Source of the DNA: Oscheius tipulae
Taxonomy: Eukaryota > Nematoda > Chromadorea > Rhabditida > Rhabditidae
NCBI GenBank assembly: GCA_037178975.1
Contig: JASJZH010000005.1
Coordinates: 1,612,001 to 1,676,000, forward strand
Direction: 5' to 3'
Length of the DNA stretch: 64,000 nucleotides
Position numbers and translations under genes: made by a program. Numbering within the stretch: position 1 is the first letter of the stretch; each line of letters starts with the position of its first letter. Positions 1-12,803 of the stretch are shown piece after piece. The notes below the pieces were generated by a model, which saw only the letters and a program-made list of their open reading frames with translations, was not told where the DNA came from and did not search any database.

Positions 1-542
1 AGAACTTATGGTCGGTAGTTTCTAACTGGACTTTACGAACCGAGTGCCCGCACAGCTGATCCACGGTATGGTTTTTTGGATCCACTGTGCGCCTCCGCCG
101 CCAAGTCCGCGCGCTAGATAGCGCTGGTCACACTTAAACGTGAGCCCAGAGTCTCACGCCAGAGGTGGGCCCAGGCTTCTACGACCACTCAGGGCGCGCC
201 CGTCCAGTTTCTACGAAACTTGGTGTATTTCGTTCTTGATTCAAAGTGGTTTGAGGTTGATTGGTTTGTAGTTTTGTCTGGTTCGTAGTCGTGTCCGGTT
301 ATTGGTTACAATGATCAGAACGATAAGGTGCTGACAAAGGGGGAAGGTCTAAATAAAAACAGTAGTTCAACGAAGGGTCTTCTTCCTTGATTGTGATGAT
401 ATTCTAAAAAGTGATTAGAAGTTTGTGGTATCGGTTACAAAAGAAAAGACAATATTGACGAGGTTATCGTCTGTAGCCAGGTCACAAGAGGGTGAAGGGT
501 CTTGAAAAATATAAAGGCTAGGTCTTTAGGTTAAAGTTTAGG
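1..542. other. No gene recognised; left edge
   Basis: No convincing coding exon is visible on either strand. A GC-rich patch lies at about 95-215. The stretch lies downstream of the minus-strand BEL/Pao ORFs, where protease and reverse transcriptase would be expected, but none is seen, so the retroelement appears truncated here or continues outside the window in altered form. Confidence 0.4.
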
Positions 543-1088
543 TTAGAGACCGTGGAGGCTGCTGTGGTGTGGGCCCCCACATCGCTTGCAGACAACTTTA
601 CTATAGCACTGATCAGTTGAGTGACTACTAGCGGTACATATGGTACAAAGGTTCTTGTTTGCAAGCAAGTAAAATCTGGTTTTGGGTGAGCTAATTACGG
701 TGCAGTCTTGGCTGCGATGTGGTCCGGTACAATATACACATGGTTTAGGAGTGATAGGTTTCTTGTACTGGTTGGGACGAAATGTGGGGCTTGCTCGACC
801 CACGCTCCTTCCCATTATGGTCTTCAACCAGCTCTCGAACTGGTTGATGGTTGGTTCTGGTGGTGGATTTGTTGCAGCTGGTACTTGCTGCTGTACAGGT
901 CGCTCTGGTGGCGATGGATCTCGATAGATCTCGTTCTGCGGTTTCGGGTTCACTGTCTCCAATAGTTTGTCCAGTTTTACGTGAAGCATCTCAACTGATT
1001 CCAATAGTCGAACAATCTCGATTTCTTCGACGTCCATTTCCGCCATTTGAGCATCCAATTTGGTCTGGTCTAGTGCTTCACTTGACAT
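543..1088 (-). CDS. Zinc-knuckle ORF overlapping the Gag ORF, 181 aa
   Basis: This ORF begins inside the end of the 552-codon ORF (19-base overlap). It has an acidic helical N-terminus, a proline-rich middle and three Cys/His clusters near its C-terminus (CVYCTGPHRSQDC, CTICTASSHSTDQC, CKRCGGPHH). This arrangement matches the knuckle block just before the protease in BEL/Pao polyproteins. Having two knuckle-bearing ORFs in series suggests either a natural two-ORF arrangement or a join between two related copies. It ends at a stop instead of running into a protease. Confidence 0.6.
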   Translation of the reverse strand: MSSEALDQTKLDAQMAEMDVEEIEIVRLLESVEMLHVKLDKLLETVNPKPQNEIYRDPSPPERPVQQQVPAATNPPPEPTINQFESWLKTIMGRSVGRASPTFRPNQYKKPITPKPCVYCTGPHRSQDCTVISSPKTRFYLLANKNLCTICTASSHSTDQCYSKVVCKRCGGPHHSSLHGL

Positions 1089-2728
1089 GGTTTACCTGGA
1101 CGGTGCGGTACTAAAATGTAGTAAGACAGAAGAAAATAGGACGAGACGTGAATAGTATGACTGGTATGGTATAAAAGGTGCGGTATGGTCCTTAAAATCT
1201 TTTGTCGTAATGGGTGGTACAAATGACTGTTATGCGGTTGTTGACAGTAGTCACAATTTTTTGCTTTACATTTGTTAGCCGTGTGGTTTGGGCTAAAACA
1301 CTTGAAACATAACATAAGGTATTGGATACGGTCTCTCTTGTCTTTAATATCCTTGTATTGGAAGCATTTGTCAATGGTATGGTTGTCTTTCTTGCAAGCA
1401 GGGTAAAAGTCTCTTGTTTCCTTGTTGTATGTCTTGCTGTGTAAAACTGTTTGTTCCACACTGGGTTCTATGGTTGTGTCTCCGTCTATTTCGAGCAAAA
1501 TCTCATCTTCAAGAGATTTCAAGTATTGTTCAATGGTGTATTTGTTTCCGTTCTGGAATTCTTGGCGGTGGACTTCCTTTCTAATAGCATGTGGGAATTT
1601 GCTTCCAACTAGAGTTTTGAGACGGTTCGTGTCAATGGTTTCTCCGCTAATTTTTAGGCGCTGTAATAGAGCCTGCACTTGGTTCATGGTTGATCGGAGC
1701 GATTTCACGTCCATAGTAGCTTTCGGGACGCTGTCCAGAGACTGGTTCAACATTGTGGTTTGAGTTCTCTGGTCTCCGTAGAGTTTTCCAAGTCTGGCTA
1801 GAGCTAATTGATAGTTTTCTGCTCTGAGTGGGTAAACAGCGATAGCCTGGTAGGCTTCGCCTTTTGTCGCGCTCAGTAAATACGATAATTTCTCAATAGT
1901 GGAGAGACTAGGGTTTCTGTCGACTATTTCGGTAAAAACTTCCGCGAAGGTCTGGTAATCGCCAATGTTCCCATTGAAAGTGGGTACTTTTATTTCTTTA
2001 TAGGATTGTGGTGCCACTGGTGTTGTAATTGGGTTACTGTAAGCGTTATTGGTTCTTATCGGCTGTCCTAAACCATTATAAGCCATTTGGGGTTGGGCTT
2101 GGGGAGTCGCGTAACTAGTAAAAGGACTGCCAAAATTATTGGTAGCTGGTGTCATCGGTTGGACAGGTGCAGGGTTTGGAGCCGAAACTTGTGGTTGAGT
2201 TTTGATACTACTATGATTTGGTTGTTCAGTTTTTGGTTCAAACTGACGTGTGGACGACCTGTCGTCATCGGTCTCTCTTCTCTGGAAGTGTATGGCATCC
2301 ATAACTACTTCCTTTTGACCGATCAATTCGATAAGTCTTTGGTCGAGAGCTTTAGTGGCTTCGTCGGCTTGTTCTAAGTAAAGTTCGATTTCATGCTCAG
2401 CTGTGTGCGCTTCTATTTGGTCTATGGTAAAGGTTGATTTTTCTACGTTCTCTCCGCTCTCAAAGGAAAAGGCTAGGACGGTACCCTTTTCTTGGATCTC
2501 GGTCATTTTCTGTTTAGAGGTCTCCAGTTGTTCAATAACTTTCTCAACTTTCTTAGTATTGCTGGTAATGTAAGCGTGTTGCTCTTCTAGGTTCTCGGGA
2601 TAGTCCCATGGTGCTCGAAATTGGTCAGCCAATAGGATCTGGCTCTTCAAGCTTTTGACTAGTTTGGTTAAAGAGGTTTTTATGCCAGCCAAACTCCGGG
2701 TTTCAGCCGGACTGAGAGGGCTTGCCAT
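1070..2728 (-). CDS. BEL/Pao Gag-like protein, 552 aa
   Basis: An open frame of 552 codons. Residues 1-160 are charged and coiled-coil-like. A Q/P/N-rich linker follows, then a Gag core beginning near residue 245 with the PTFNGNIGDYQTF signature typical of Pao-type Gag (the family often annotated DUF1759). Cys/His clusters near residues 450-510 (CFKCFSPNHTANKC, then CDYCQQPHNSH) look like zinc knuckles that bind RNA. The protein would package retroelement RNA in the cytoplasm. The last residues after the knuckles are low in complexity and may be out of frame relative to an ancestral gag-pol. The start Met is the first in the frame and lies just after a short leader. Confidence 0.75.
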   Translation of the reverse strand: MASPLSPAETRSLAGIKTSLTKLVKSLKSQILLADQFRAPWDYPENLEEQHAYITSNTKKVEKVIEQLETSKQKMTEIQEKGTVLAFSFESGENVEKSTFTIDQIEAHTAEHEIELYLEQADEATKALDQRLIELIGQKEVVMDAIHFQRRETDDDRSSTRQFEPKTEQPNHSSIKTQPQVSAPNPAPVQPMTPATNNFGSPFTSYATPQAQPQMAYNGLGQPIRTNNAYSNPITTPVAPQSYKEIKVPTFNGNIGDYQTFAEVFTEIVDRNPSLSTIEKLSYLLSATKGEAYQAIAVYPLRAENYQLALARLGKLYGDQRTQTTMLNQSLDSVPKATMDVKSLRSTMNQVQALLQRLKISGETIDTNRLKTLVGSKFPHAIRKEVHRQEFQNGNKYTIEQYLKSLEDEILLEIDGDTTIEPSVEQTVLHSKTYNKETRDFYPACKKDNHTIDKCFQYKDIKDKRDRIQYLMLCFKCFSPNHTANKCKAKNCDYCQQPHNSHLYHPLRQKILRTIPHLLYHTSHTIHVSSYFLLSYYILVPHRPGKPCQVKH

Positions 2729-3127
2729 TGGCTAGCCCTTTCGTAAGGGAAGAATAAAAGATATAAGCGTCTATGCCAACTGCTTAGCGGTGCTGTGACT
2801 GCGGTATTTGCACAGGCGGTTGCTCTCATGGGTGTGATATATTCGGTTATTTATGAGGGTTTTCGTGATACTATTACACTACGTCCACTACTAATCCAAT
2901 ACGATCCGCTGATTAATAGTATTCTGGACTATTGTCGTCGTTGTCTATCGTCGCTTCTACCACGGGAAAGCATCCAACCTTTTTCTGCTAATTTGAACCT
3001 TGGGCTTTCACGGTCAATATTTATCTCTTAGCAATTTCGCAACTCACAATCAGTGGTCAACTAGTAACTTTACAAACTCCGCACAAACTTCTCGAACTGT
3101 CTCACTTTTACAAAAGAAGAAAACTGC
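2729..3127. other. Possible retroelement leader/LTR; nothing else seen
   Basis: About 400 bases without a credible exon. The stretch lies 5' of the BEL/Pao Gag start on the minus strand, so it may include leader or LTR sequence, but no repeat partner is visible within the window. Confidence 0.3.
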
Positions 3128-3660
3128 TCACCGACGGTTTTCCAAGGCGTAAATAACCATTCCAAAAGAATATACATCACTCTTCTCTGAGTACGTCTTC
3201 TCCAAAAGCACTTCAGGAGCCATGTATCCAAAAGTATTAAGCCAAAGTTGTGACATCATTGTCGAAGTTGTGACATCATTCGACGGATTAGTGCTTGCGC
3301 ACACAGGACAAATTTTCACAGTCGCCTCATCGTCTGAGATGAAAATACTAAACAACTATTATTTTATAAATCGCGGATACTTACTTTTGTGGAGAAACGC
3401 GCCTATGAACAAAATTTTGACTATGAAGGTACGTCATGACATCGGCTAGTTGAATAGCCCAATTGTATGCTCGTTGTGGATTGATAATGTTGTTATACTT
3501 GTCCGATTCCTTCTTGTAAGTGTCTAAAACCTAATACCCACTTTGAGTTTAAAACTTCAGACAATTATTGAGGGTTCCCTTAGCTAAGTATTCCATGGTG
3601 AAGCCGATGACCTGAACGCCATTTGTTGCTTCCTTCGCTTGCTCTACAAGTGATAAACGC
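3128..3660 (-). pseudogene. Kinase-like fragment, HRD changed to HRR
   Basis: The minus strand shows, in order, a hinge-like exon (GFTMEYLAKGTLNNCLK near 3,580-3,650), a catalytic-loop exon ending in FVHRRVSPQK at about 3,385, and an exon with an activation-segment end (GYMAPEVLLE) plus helix F (SDVYSFGMV) at 3,128-3,355. Exons are separated by a short intron with a TCTCAG acceptor. The catalytic Asp of HRD is Arg, and no DFG is visible, so the fold looks catalytically dead. No N-lobe was found upstream and the C-lobe ends early, so this is scored as a broken gene of the local kinase-like family. Confidence 0.6.
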
Positions 3661-3821
3661 AGTGCGTTTATTGCTTAGTTTCAAAATGAAAACGTCTATT
3701 ACTGAAAAAGCTAAGTTGGCGAAATCTAAAGGATAACATTATGTTTTGGGAAGAGCGCACCTACGCTCCGAGGTAGAAACTACTTTGTGGGCGCTAATAT
3801 TCAGGTTTTAGGGGGTTCTTT

Positions 3822-3985
3822 ATGAAAGCAGCATTGTATTTTTCCATCCTATCATTTGTATTCTGTCTACGATCGTTTGATTATTTGAACATTGAGGAAG
3901 AACCAGTATTAAACAAATCACTATGTACATTTGAAAACATATCTGAGACGGACAACAAGGCTACTGCGTTTTTACACATAAGTAT
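3822..3985 (+). CDS. Possible signal-peptide exon, partial
   Basis: A short frame opens with MKAALYFSILSFVFC, a good signal-peptide profile, followed by about 38 hydrophilic residues and a GTATGT donor-like site at about 3,982. It could be the first exon of a secreted or receptor protein. No matching second exon was recognised in 4.0-5.0 kb, so the gene is uncertain. Confidence 0.25.
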
Positions 3986-3989
3986 GTTT

Positions 3990-4999
3990 ATTACAGTGTC
4001 CTGAAACTTTTGGCGCTAATTTGCCTAGTGATCATCCTGACGCCTCTTTTGGTAGTAGCTGGCTAAGTGAATGAAGGCAGTTAGAGAGAAGACTGGCAAA
4101 CGTTTTTCAGAACACGATCTGGTCCAATCGTTTAATTTCTCACACTCTGGGATTGGCTTAATGAGGAGAGTTGAAACGATGCAGGGACGCAATAAATGAT
4201 TTGATAGTTTTCGAGATCGTATCCCATTTCTTGCAGGTGAAGGTAAGCTGATCCAAGATCCATTGTTGTCATAAATCATGAAAACAACAATAATAGCGGC
4301 CTTCGGAAGTAGTGAGGTTGAGAGTTGCCGGACCCAGATGGCCATCAACATGCACTGGAATAAATGGAGCAGGTTTCCCTATCTCAGCATTACCGTTCAG
4401 CTGAAAATTATTGGGTTTCCAACTATCATCGAAACTGATACCTTCACATCAATATGGTTTATGACTTCTCTAAGAGATAAGCGTTCTGGAGGATGGTGCT
4501 TCCAACAGGGCTCAATAATGTAATCTTTGACGAAATGGGTACATGAATGGATTGTTTTCTTCATGATTGAAGTTGAGAAAAAGAGTATTATTAGTCGCGG
4601 TGCATTATAGCCACCAAATGATATCTCAGAGATTACGGTAGAACCTTTTTACTAAAATTTTATCATGGACGGTGGAAGACATGGAAAACACGCGAGGAAG
4701 ATATCATGGCGAAAAGACATTGCACAATATTTGGCCACAACAAAGAGTTCGAGCAGAGCCTGTGGTACAAGACGTGGAGTCGTAATAAAGCACTCACGCA
4801 ACACTTGTCCTAAACTGTTAGGCGACATCAAGTGAAAAAAAGCCGCTCCGAATTAGCCTTAATTGAGCAGACTGGGAACAACGTTATCGGCACCTTTTGA
4901 TAGAGGGAGCAACAGATATATAGTAAAACTTTGTTGAACCCCATAAAATTACAAGCTAGCAAGAAAACGTATTTACAGTGTAAAGATGATAAGATTTGT
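3990..4999. other. No gene recognised
   Basis: About 1 kb. An 81-codon plus-strand frame and a 108-codon minus-strand frame overlap at 4.0-4.5 kb, but neither has recognisable motifs or flanking splice sites. Nothing else is supported. Confidence 0.35.
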
Positions 5000-7326
<2,327 letters not shown>

Positions 7327-8197
7327 CTGAAAAACTTTATTTTTTGGCGAAAAGGCATTGAAAAGAAGGCAGCAAAACTTGTTAGAGCGGAAAAGTGGAC
7401 AGGTTGCGAGAGTCAGCAGCGGTCAGACGTTCTGGAGAAAAAGGCGCCAACAAAATGAACACTAAGCAACTGCTATTCATAGCTCAGAAATGGTTAATTT
7501 TTCGCGCTATACGAATTGAATGTTAAAATGTTGGATGTGAACCGCAACCACTGCACTGAAAGTATTAAAAGCATTTATTCAGACGTGACAAAACGTAAAT
7601 CACAACATAGAATCATTACGAGCGGCGGGACTGGACTAACTCCCGGAGGTTCTCTTCAGATTCCTTCAGTCCCTTCTCTAGATATTTCCACCGCGACACC
7701 TAGTCCTATTGTAGCCATGCGGCTCTTTCGAACATAAACAATCACACGTAAAACTACGCAATCCGATGATAAGTCTGAGAAGCAGAGACAGCTGTGGGTC
7801 CAGCTGGTACAATGGATCACGCGATCACACAGCTGCAAACTCTTTTTCTCAAAGTGTATCCGGCTTACTGTAGTCGCATAGTATCAACAGTCTTTCTTCC
7901 TGGGAAATCTGTCTTAGAATAGAGTACCAAACTGGAACCCTCTTCTGTTGGTCATTCTACTGACAAAACAGCAACAATGATCTTCTAGTCATCTGCCGAA
8001 CAGACAGGAACACCACTCTCACTCTTCAGAAAATAAAAGATGTGACTTTGCGACTTTCTGCTGACCACTCTTTTGCTCGTGTTGCCCTTCAGAAAGCACG
8101 CCTCCGGCTGTCGCTAATCATGCTCAAAAGTCGCCGCAGGCCGACAGCTTTGATATGAGGTCATCAAAAGCCAATATGTTAGATTTGGAGTGGCTCT
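7327..8197. other. No gene recognised; may hold 5' exon of the pyrophosphorylase gene
   Basis: The missing first exon of the minus-strand pyrophosphorylase gene should lie here. A minus-strand ATG at about 7,480 opens a short hydrophobic frame but has no clean donor in phase. A 73-codon plus-strand frame at 7,516-7,737 has no recognisable features. Confidence 0.3.
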
Positions 8198-8547
8198 TCA
8201 GCTGAGCGCTATTGTTAGACTACTGCCGAGGGTCCTGATGACACCGAGTTGTGGTATTACGCCTAACACATAAATGGAATCGGAGTCAAAAAAACACAAA
8301 AAAAACAGTGAAAAATAGGTAGAAGCTGAGTGCATAGCATATCTCTGTATAGCTTTTGTAAGCTTATGGCTCGTTCTCGTGAAATTATAGCGAGACGAGG
8401 TAGTGTTTTCCCTAAATAGTTTATCACGCCTGTGAAAAAGTCTTCTAATATGAACAGGTAAGGTTTTAAATGGATCTTTCTTGAAGTAAACTGGTGTATG
8501 TTTTGAAACTACTGACCTAATAATATGACAAAACGTGTCATATATAC

Positions 8548-8746
8548 TCATGTGCAAAAGTTTGGCAACCCCCTACTTTTTTGCAGTAGAAGGGTCAAGA
8601 AGCATTTTAGACGTCTGGGACCGTTTCCAAACGATTTCTCATGCCTCAAAACCCCTAGAAAATTTTTTTGACCCTTATCCGAGTCTGCTGGGGATTAGGG
8701 GGATCAATTTTCAAAAAATTAGCATGTGCAAAAGTTTGGCAACCCC
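8548..8746 (+). repeat. Left long TIR with two direct repeats (IR/DR)
   Basis: The 20-base block ATGTGCAAAAGTTTGGCAAC occurs at the outer end (about 8,550) and again at the inner end (about 8,723). Such paired sites are the usual outer and inner transposase-binding sites in IR/DR members of the Tc1 superfamily such as Tc3. Confidence 0.85.
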
Positions 8747-8852
8747 AGAGAACTTCATCAGAAACGAAGCCATCTGAGTGTAAAACGTGTAAAACCTTAA
8801 GTAAAAATGTTAAAACGTTTCGAAGCGAACGTTTTTACTCTTCTTCGTCATC

Positions 8853-9870
8853 ATGCCGTCGGCTTGTCGACTTTCTTTTGAAGAACAAGCCTCCATTCGT
8901 GCCCTGAAGGTTGCTGGACAATCGAACATCCAGATTGCGAAGCAGTTAGGAAGACACAAGAGCTGTATTGGACGTTTCTTGAGCAATCCGAACTACGGAA
9001 ACAAGCCGGTTCCAGGACGCCCCAAGAAAATCGGAGATCGGGCTCGTCGCCAGATTGGTCGCCTAACTTCGAACTCCTCGATCAGCTGCAATCAGATCAA
9101 AGCTGATCTACGTCTTGATGTTCACAGGACGACCGTCCTCCGAGCTGTCCATTCTGTGCCGTACATCGACCGGGAACTGAAAGTGCTTACTCCTAATCTC
9201 AATGCACAGCACAAGGTGAACCGCGTGGCTTTTGCTCGGAATAACATGGCCACGCAATGGCACAAGGTTAGTCACTAAGGTTTTCTGTTAGTTTTTGCAG
9301 GTTGTGTTCTCGGACGAGAAGAGATAGACTCTGGACGGTCCTGACGGAGACCGTGGCTACTGAAGAGGCAGCCACAAGCCGGCTGTTCAGTTGCCGAAAC
9401 GCTCGTTCGGAGGTGGCGGCATCATGATTTGGGCAGCGTTCCACAGTGGTGGAGTCCTGGATCTTCACTTCGTTACGGGTCGACTGAATGGTCCAGATTA
9501 TCAGCAGATTCTGGCTCAACACCTTCTTCCATTCTTGAATACGCCCCAGGGAAATGGATACTCATTCGTTCAAGACAATGCCCCGTGTCACGTGAGCAAT
9601 GGAACAAAGCAGTGGATGGCTGCTAATGGTATCAATACGATCGACTGGCCGGCTTGCTCTCCCGATTGCAATCCAATCGAGAATCTCTTTGGAGTTTTGA
9701 CTCAAAAGATCTACAATTATAACCGAAGGTTCACTAGCCTTCCCGAGCTTCGTCAGGAGATCCAACGCGCCTGGAACGGTATCCCGCCACCAACTCTTCT
9801 GAACCTGGTCAACAGCATGCCTGATCGGATTTTCAAAGTCATCCAAAAGAACGGGGATTTCATCGGCTGA
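8853..9870 (+). pseudogene. Tc3-like transposase with two nonsense codons
   Basis: Exon 1 (8,853-9,266) encodes the bipartite HTH DNA-binding region: RLSFEEQASIRALKVAG, an IQIAKQLGRHKSCIGRFL helix pair, a GRPKKIG AT-hook-like linker and a second HTH. A 34-base intron (9,267-9,300, GT...TTTTTGCAG) leads to exon 2 with the catalytic core. The first Asp is in VVFSDEKR, the second in VQDNAPCH, and the Glu in DCNPIENLFG, with 34 residues between the last two (DD34E). Just after the first Asp, two codons expected to be Trp (EKR-W-TLDG and GY-W-RG) are TAG and TGA, so no active protein is made. It was functional until recently: the rest of the frame is open and the TIRs are well preserved. Confidence 0.9.
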
Positions 9871-9941
9871 TCTATTACACGTTCCTTGTTGTTGAATAAT
9901 AAATTATAGTTGCTTCGGTTGCCTTTTTGAACAACTTTCTC

Positions 9942-10142
9942 TGGGGTTGCCAAACTTTTGCACATGCTAATTTTTTGAAAATTGATCCCCCTAATCCCCA
10001 GCAGACTCGGATAAGGGTCAAAAAAAATTTCTAGGGGTTTTGAGGCATGAGAAATCGTTTGGAAACGGTCCCAAACGTCCAAAATGCTTCTTGACCCTTC
10101 TACTGCAAAAAAGTAGGGGTGTTGCCAAACTTTTGCACATGA
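9942..10142 (-). repeat. Right long TIR with two direct repeats (IR/DR)
   Basis: This is the reverse complement of the left TIR with a few mismatches, including a one-base difference in the CCCC run of the outer repeat. Inner repeat at about 9,944-9,965, outer repeat at about 10,120-10,142. Confidence 0.85.
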
Positions 10143-10913
10143 GCAACATTCCTGAAACCAGAAAGGGAGTTTTCCCAATCTATATTACTAAACTCTGTTC
10201 TTATTAAAGCAAAATCAGCCTTCTTATTGTTCACAAATGAGCTGTCGAAATTATTCGTTAATGGGAACTTGGCATTAAATTTTATAGAACAATGATCCGA
10301 CTGGGCTATTGGAGCTAGTTTCGTTATATATGATACATTACAATCTGGTATAGAGCATACCCAGTCCAGCGTATTATTGTTACAAGTGTGGAAATCAACC
10401 TTATTCATTAGATCAAGGTTATTCAACATATTACTATACAGAGGGTATCTATAGTTACCATTTGGTAAATTAAAGTCACCTACCATCAAAGCCTTTGATG
10501 GTCCACTGCTAATATTATCAGATAAGAATTCTATTAAACTATCACAGTCTGCAGCCTTAATGTTAGAGGTCTATAAAGACCAATCAAACGTACTCTACTA
10601 AGATCAACAAGGATGTCGACTACTAGAACATTGGAAAAAGTTTTGTACTCACTGATTTTAGTATAAGCTTCAGTATCACGTATAAGGAATAACACACCAC
10701 CACCCGTGGTATTTCTGTCACATCTAATTACAAAATACGGTAATTCACAAGCAAACCATCAGAGACTGATGGTGCCAGCCATGTCTCAGATATTACAAAA
10801 ATATCACTTTTGTGATATAAAATAACATTATATAAGTCATTTAACTTGCTTTTTTAAACTACGAGCATTAAAGTATATAAAGTTAAGAGAGCCAAAATTA
10901 CCAGATATAGAGT

Positions 10914-11966
10914 TTAGTTAGTAGGGGTGGGCTGTTTACCATTTGAACGTTGGGACCCACCTGCAGTACCTGATGCTTTCTTCTTGTGAGTGATGTAGGC
11001 ATATGAGTCCGGTTTGGGCTTATTCCATTTCGCCTTCGCCTCATTGAGCTCTTCGTAGTTTATTTTTTCCAGTAGCTCTTCAACTGTCGGCCTCAGTTTT
11101 GGATCCGAATTCGAGCACCACAAAATGAGATTACTCCAATCTGTGCCAATGGCTTTGATCGTTTTTAATGCATTGTCTTCAGTCCTGCTACATTGTATTA
11201 ATTTAAAAAAGGTTGCTCACTTTTTTGTTACCATCGAAAACAGTACCAGGCCAAGACTGTAGATGTCACTTTGTTTTGTAAAAAGCATTTCTTGTAGTGC
11301 TTCCTGAGCAGAGACACGATTGAACCAATGTTGTTCAGAAACATTTTGTCGATCTGTCGATATTGTCATGGAGGGTTTCAATTTTAAACATTTGAAGTTA
11401 TTCGTTACCAGAATGCTGAAAATATCTGATGTAAAAAAAACCAAACTTCTTACTTTTGTGGATTTATATCCTTATGAATAAGATTTAAATCGTGAAGCGC
11501 TTTTACTCCTCGACACAGTTGAAAAAACCACAAACAAATTCTATCGTTATTCACGACAGGTGAAGGGTGAGCAAAAAGAACTGAAAACCCTTTTTCGACA
11601 TGTTATCAACGAACTTTGCTCAAGACTTCCATTTTCCATAAATTCCATTGAGAACCCAATCATACGTCCACTAAAATCGGAATGTTCGTAGATATCGTGG
11701 TAGAAAGGTAGTACATTATCGTGTTGAACCCAAAATTTGCACACACTTAGGCAACAAAAAAGTTTACTTTTGAAAATGAGTTCATAAACGACTGCAGTAC
11801 TCGAATTGGAAAATGTGTAACAAACTTTACTGCAGTCTTTCTAATAAGTCATATTAGAGGAAAAGAAAACGCACACTAACCTCTTGTCGATTTCTGTAAT
11901 AAAAGTCTCTCCTGCTAACTGACCAACAAACAATACATTTTCTAGCGGTACCTTGAGTTGAGACAT
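10914..11966 (-). CDS. Kinase-like protein (HKD, no DFG), copy A
   Basis: Six short exons with TTTTCAG-type junctions run from ATG 11,964-11,966 to TAA 10,914-10,916, about 300 residues. N-lobe: a weak glycine loop (FVGQLAGETF) and an AVK lysine (KTAVKFV). Hinge: GFSMEFMENGSLEQ. Catalytic loop: LIHKDINPQ, with the HRD Arg changed to Lys but the Asp kept. The DFG position reads KPS, so magnesium binding is probably lost. The APE region reads SAQEAL, then TKQSDIYSLGLVLFSM and a final RPTVEELLEKI. A basic Ser/Gly/Asn-rich tail of about 45 residues follows. The stop is followed within about 20 bases by the LINE fragment on the same strand. An inverted copy lies at 28,891-29,927. Likely a pseudokinase with a scaffold or regulatory role; function unknown. 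Confidence 0.7.
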
Positions 11967-12803
11967 AGATTAGCTGAAAAATCAGCTGATCAAAAATGTG
12001 TCACACTGATAACAACCGGTGCTTCCTAGACTAGGGGGTCTTGTCAACAACCAGGGTTTTATGCATGCGTTGGCTCTAAAGGTTTTGAGAACATTATCAT
12101 CTTATTTTTATGGGAGAAGCTGTTGTGGGAACACATATATATATATATAAATATACTCGATGGCGTCGTAGACTGTTTTTGTATGATTTCCAAAATATTA
12201 AATTCCGTCCAGGAATTCAAAGATAAGTCGGTTAGAATTTGAATTGTGCGAGAGCATCGAAACTGAAAACGCGATGGTGTTTTTGATTAACTGTTTGTGT
12301 GTTTGTGTTGGTCCGTGGCCACGAAGCAAAGATGGCAAGTAAAGAATTATTGGCAATTAGGTGACAAGTCAGTTGTGAGCAGAGAGTCGGAAACGATATA
12401 AAACGGTCGGTCACGTAAACTGCTGGGGCATAAGGTTTTGTATGAAAATCGAGGTTTTCGCACCTGCCTGATGAGTACGCGAAGAAAGGAATAGCGAGAT
12501 AATCAAAAGTTGGAAATTACCAACAGTACGAAAAGACCACATAAAACAATCTTATTTATATTAAGAACGGCATTCTGAAGAATTATGCAACAGAATGGCA
12601 GATTAGGACCCCCTGTTTGTGTTTTTTATTTGATATGAACACACAAATCTGAGATAGACCATACAAATTGAATATTAAAGTTCATTGTAAAGCCTGCAAA
12701 TTACGTGCTCCAGGCTGTCACTGCTTTCTGTAAAGATTATATCACGCACTCCCTCATAATTTAGAATTTGTCTGAGTAAAACGTATATAGTTTCGTGATA
12801 AAC
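11967..12803. other. Intergenic; dispersed repeat copy and AT microsatellite
   Basis: An (AT)n run lies near 12,138-12,148. A copy of the dispersed repeat described at 12,285-12,400 lies here. No exon is recognised. Confidence 0.4.
12285..12400 (+). repeat. Dispersed repeat, copy 1
   Basis: A T/G-rich lead is followed by CCGTGGCCACG and then GCAAAGATGGCAAGT and ATTGGCAATTAGGTGACAAG. Copies with the same block order lie at about 35,288-35,360, 56,112-56,150 (lead part only) and 60,478-60,575. It looks like a short mobile repeat. No ends or target duplications were defined. Confidence 0.55.

Larger units (their letters stand above)
543..2728 (-). mobile_element. BEL/Pao LTR retrotransposon fragment (gag region)
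   Basis: Two overlapping minus-strand ORFs carry Gag-type features of BEL/Pao elements: an N-terminal coiled-coil-like segment, a Gag core and CCHC-like zinc knuckles. No protease, reverse transcriptase or integrase follows towards position 1, so this is a 5' fragment. The 2.73-3.05 kb stretch upstream may hold the 5' leader or LTR, but I could not define LTR boundaries or a primer-binding site. Confidence 0.75.
8548..10142 (+). mobile_element. Tc1/Tc3-like DNA transposon, DD34E, inactivated
   Basis: The element has long terminal inverted repeats of about 200 bp (8,548-8,746 and 9,942-10,142) and one transposase gene. It interrupts a LINE frame, which fixes its ends. I could not see a clean TA target duplication: the left flank is TATA but the right flank is CAACA, so one flank may have mutated. 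Confidence 0.9.
8198..10900 (-). mobile_element. Non-LTR retrotransposon (LINE) endonuclease fragment, split by a Tc3-like insertion
   Basis: Minus-strand frames at 10,144-10,900 give a LINE apurinic-type endonuclease: an NARSLK start near 10,870, an ETWLAPS-like segment, VGDFNLPNG at 10,480 and the C-terminal LDWVCS...SDHCSIKF block. The frame resumes at 8,547 with the usual linker between endonuclease and reverse transcriptase (HIRRLFHRRDKLFREN). The two halves are separated exactly by the DNA transposon at 8,548-10,142. No reverse transcriptase domain remains, and the N-terminal part carries stops and frameshifts, so the element is dead. The 5' part has a second copy at 29,930-30,295 in the opposite orientation. 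Confidence 0.7.

Noticed and set aside
9325-9365. Stop-to-Trp recoding, suggested by TGG replaced by TAG or TGA in the transposase and a kinase fragment
   Set aside because: TGA is used as a normal terminator (fusion gene, pyrophosphorylase gene, transposase end). Mutational decay is simpler.
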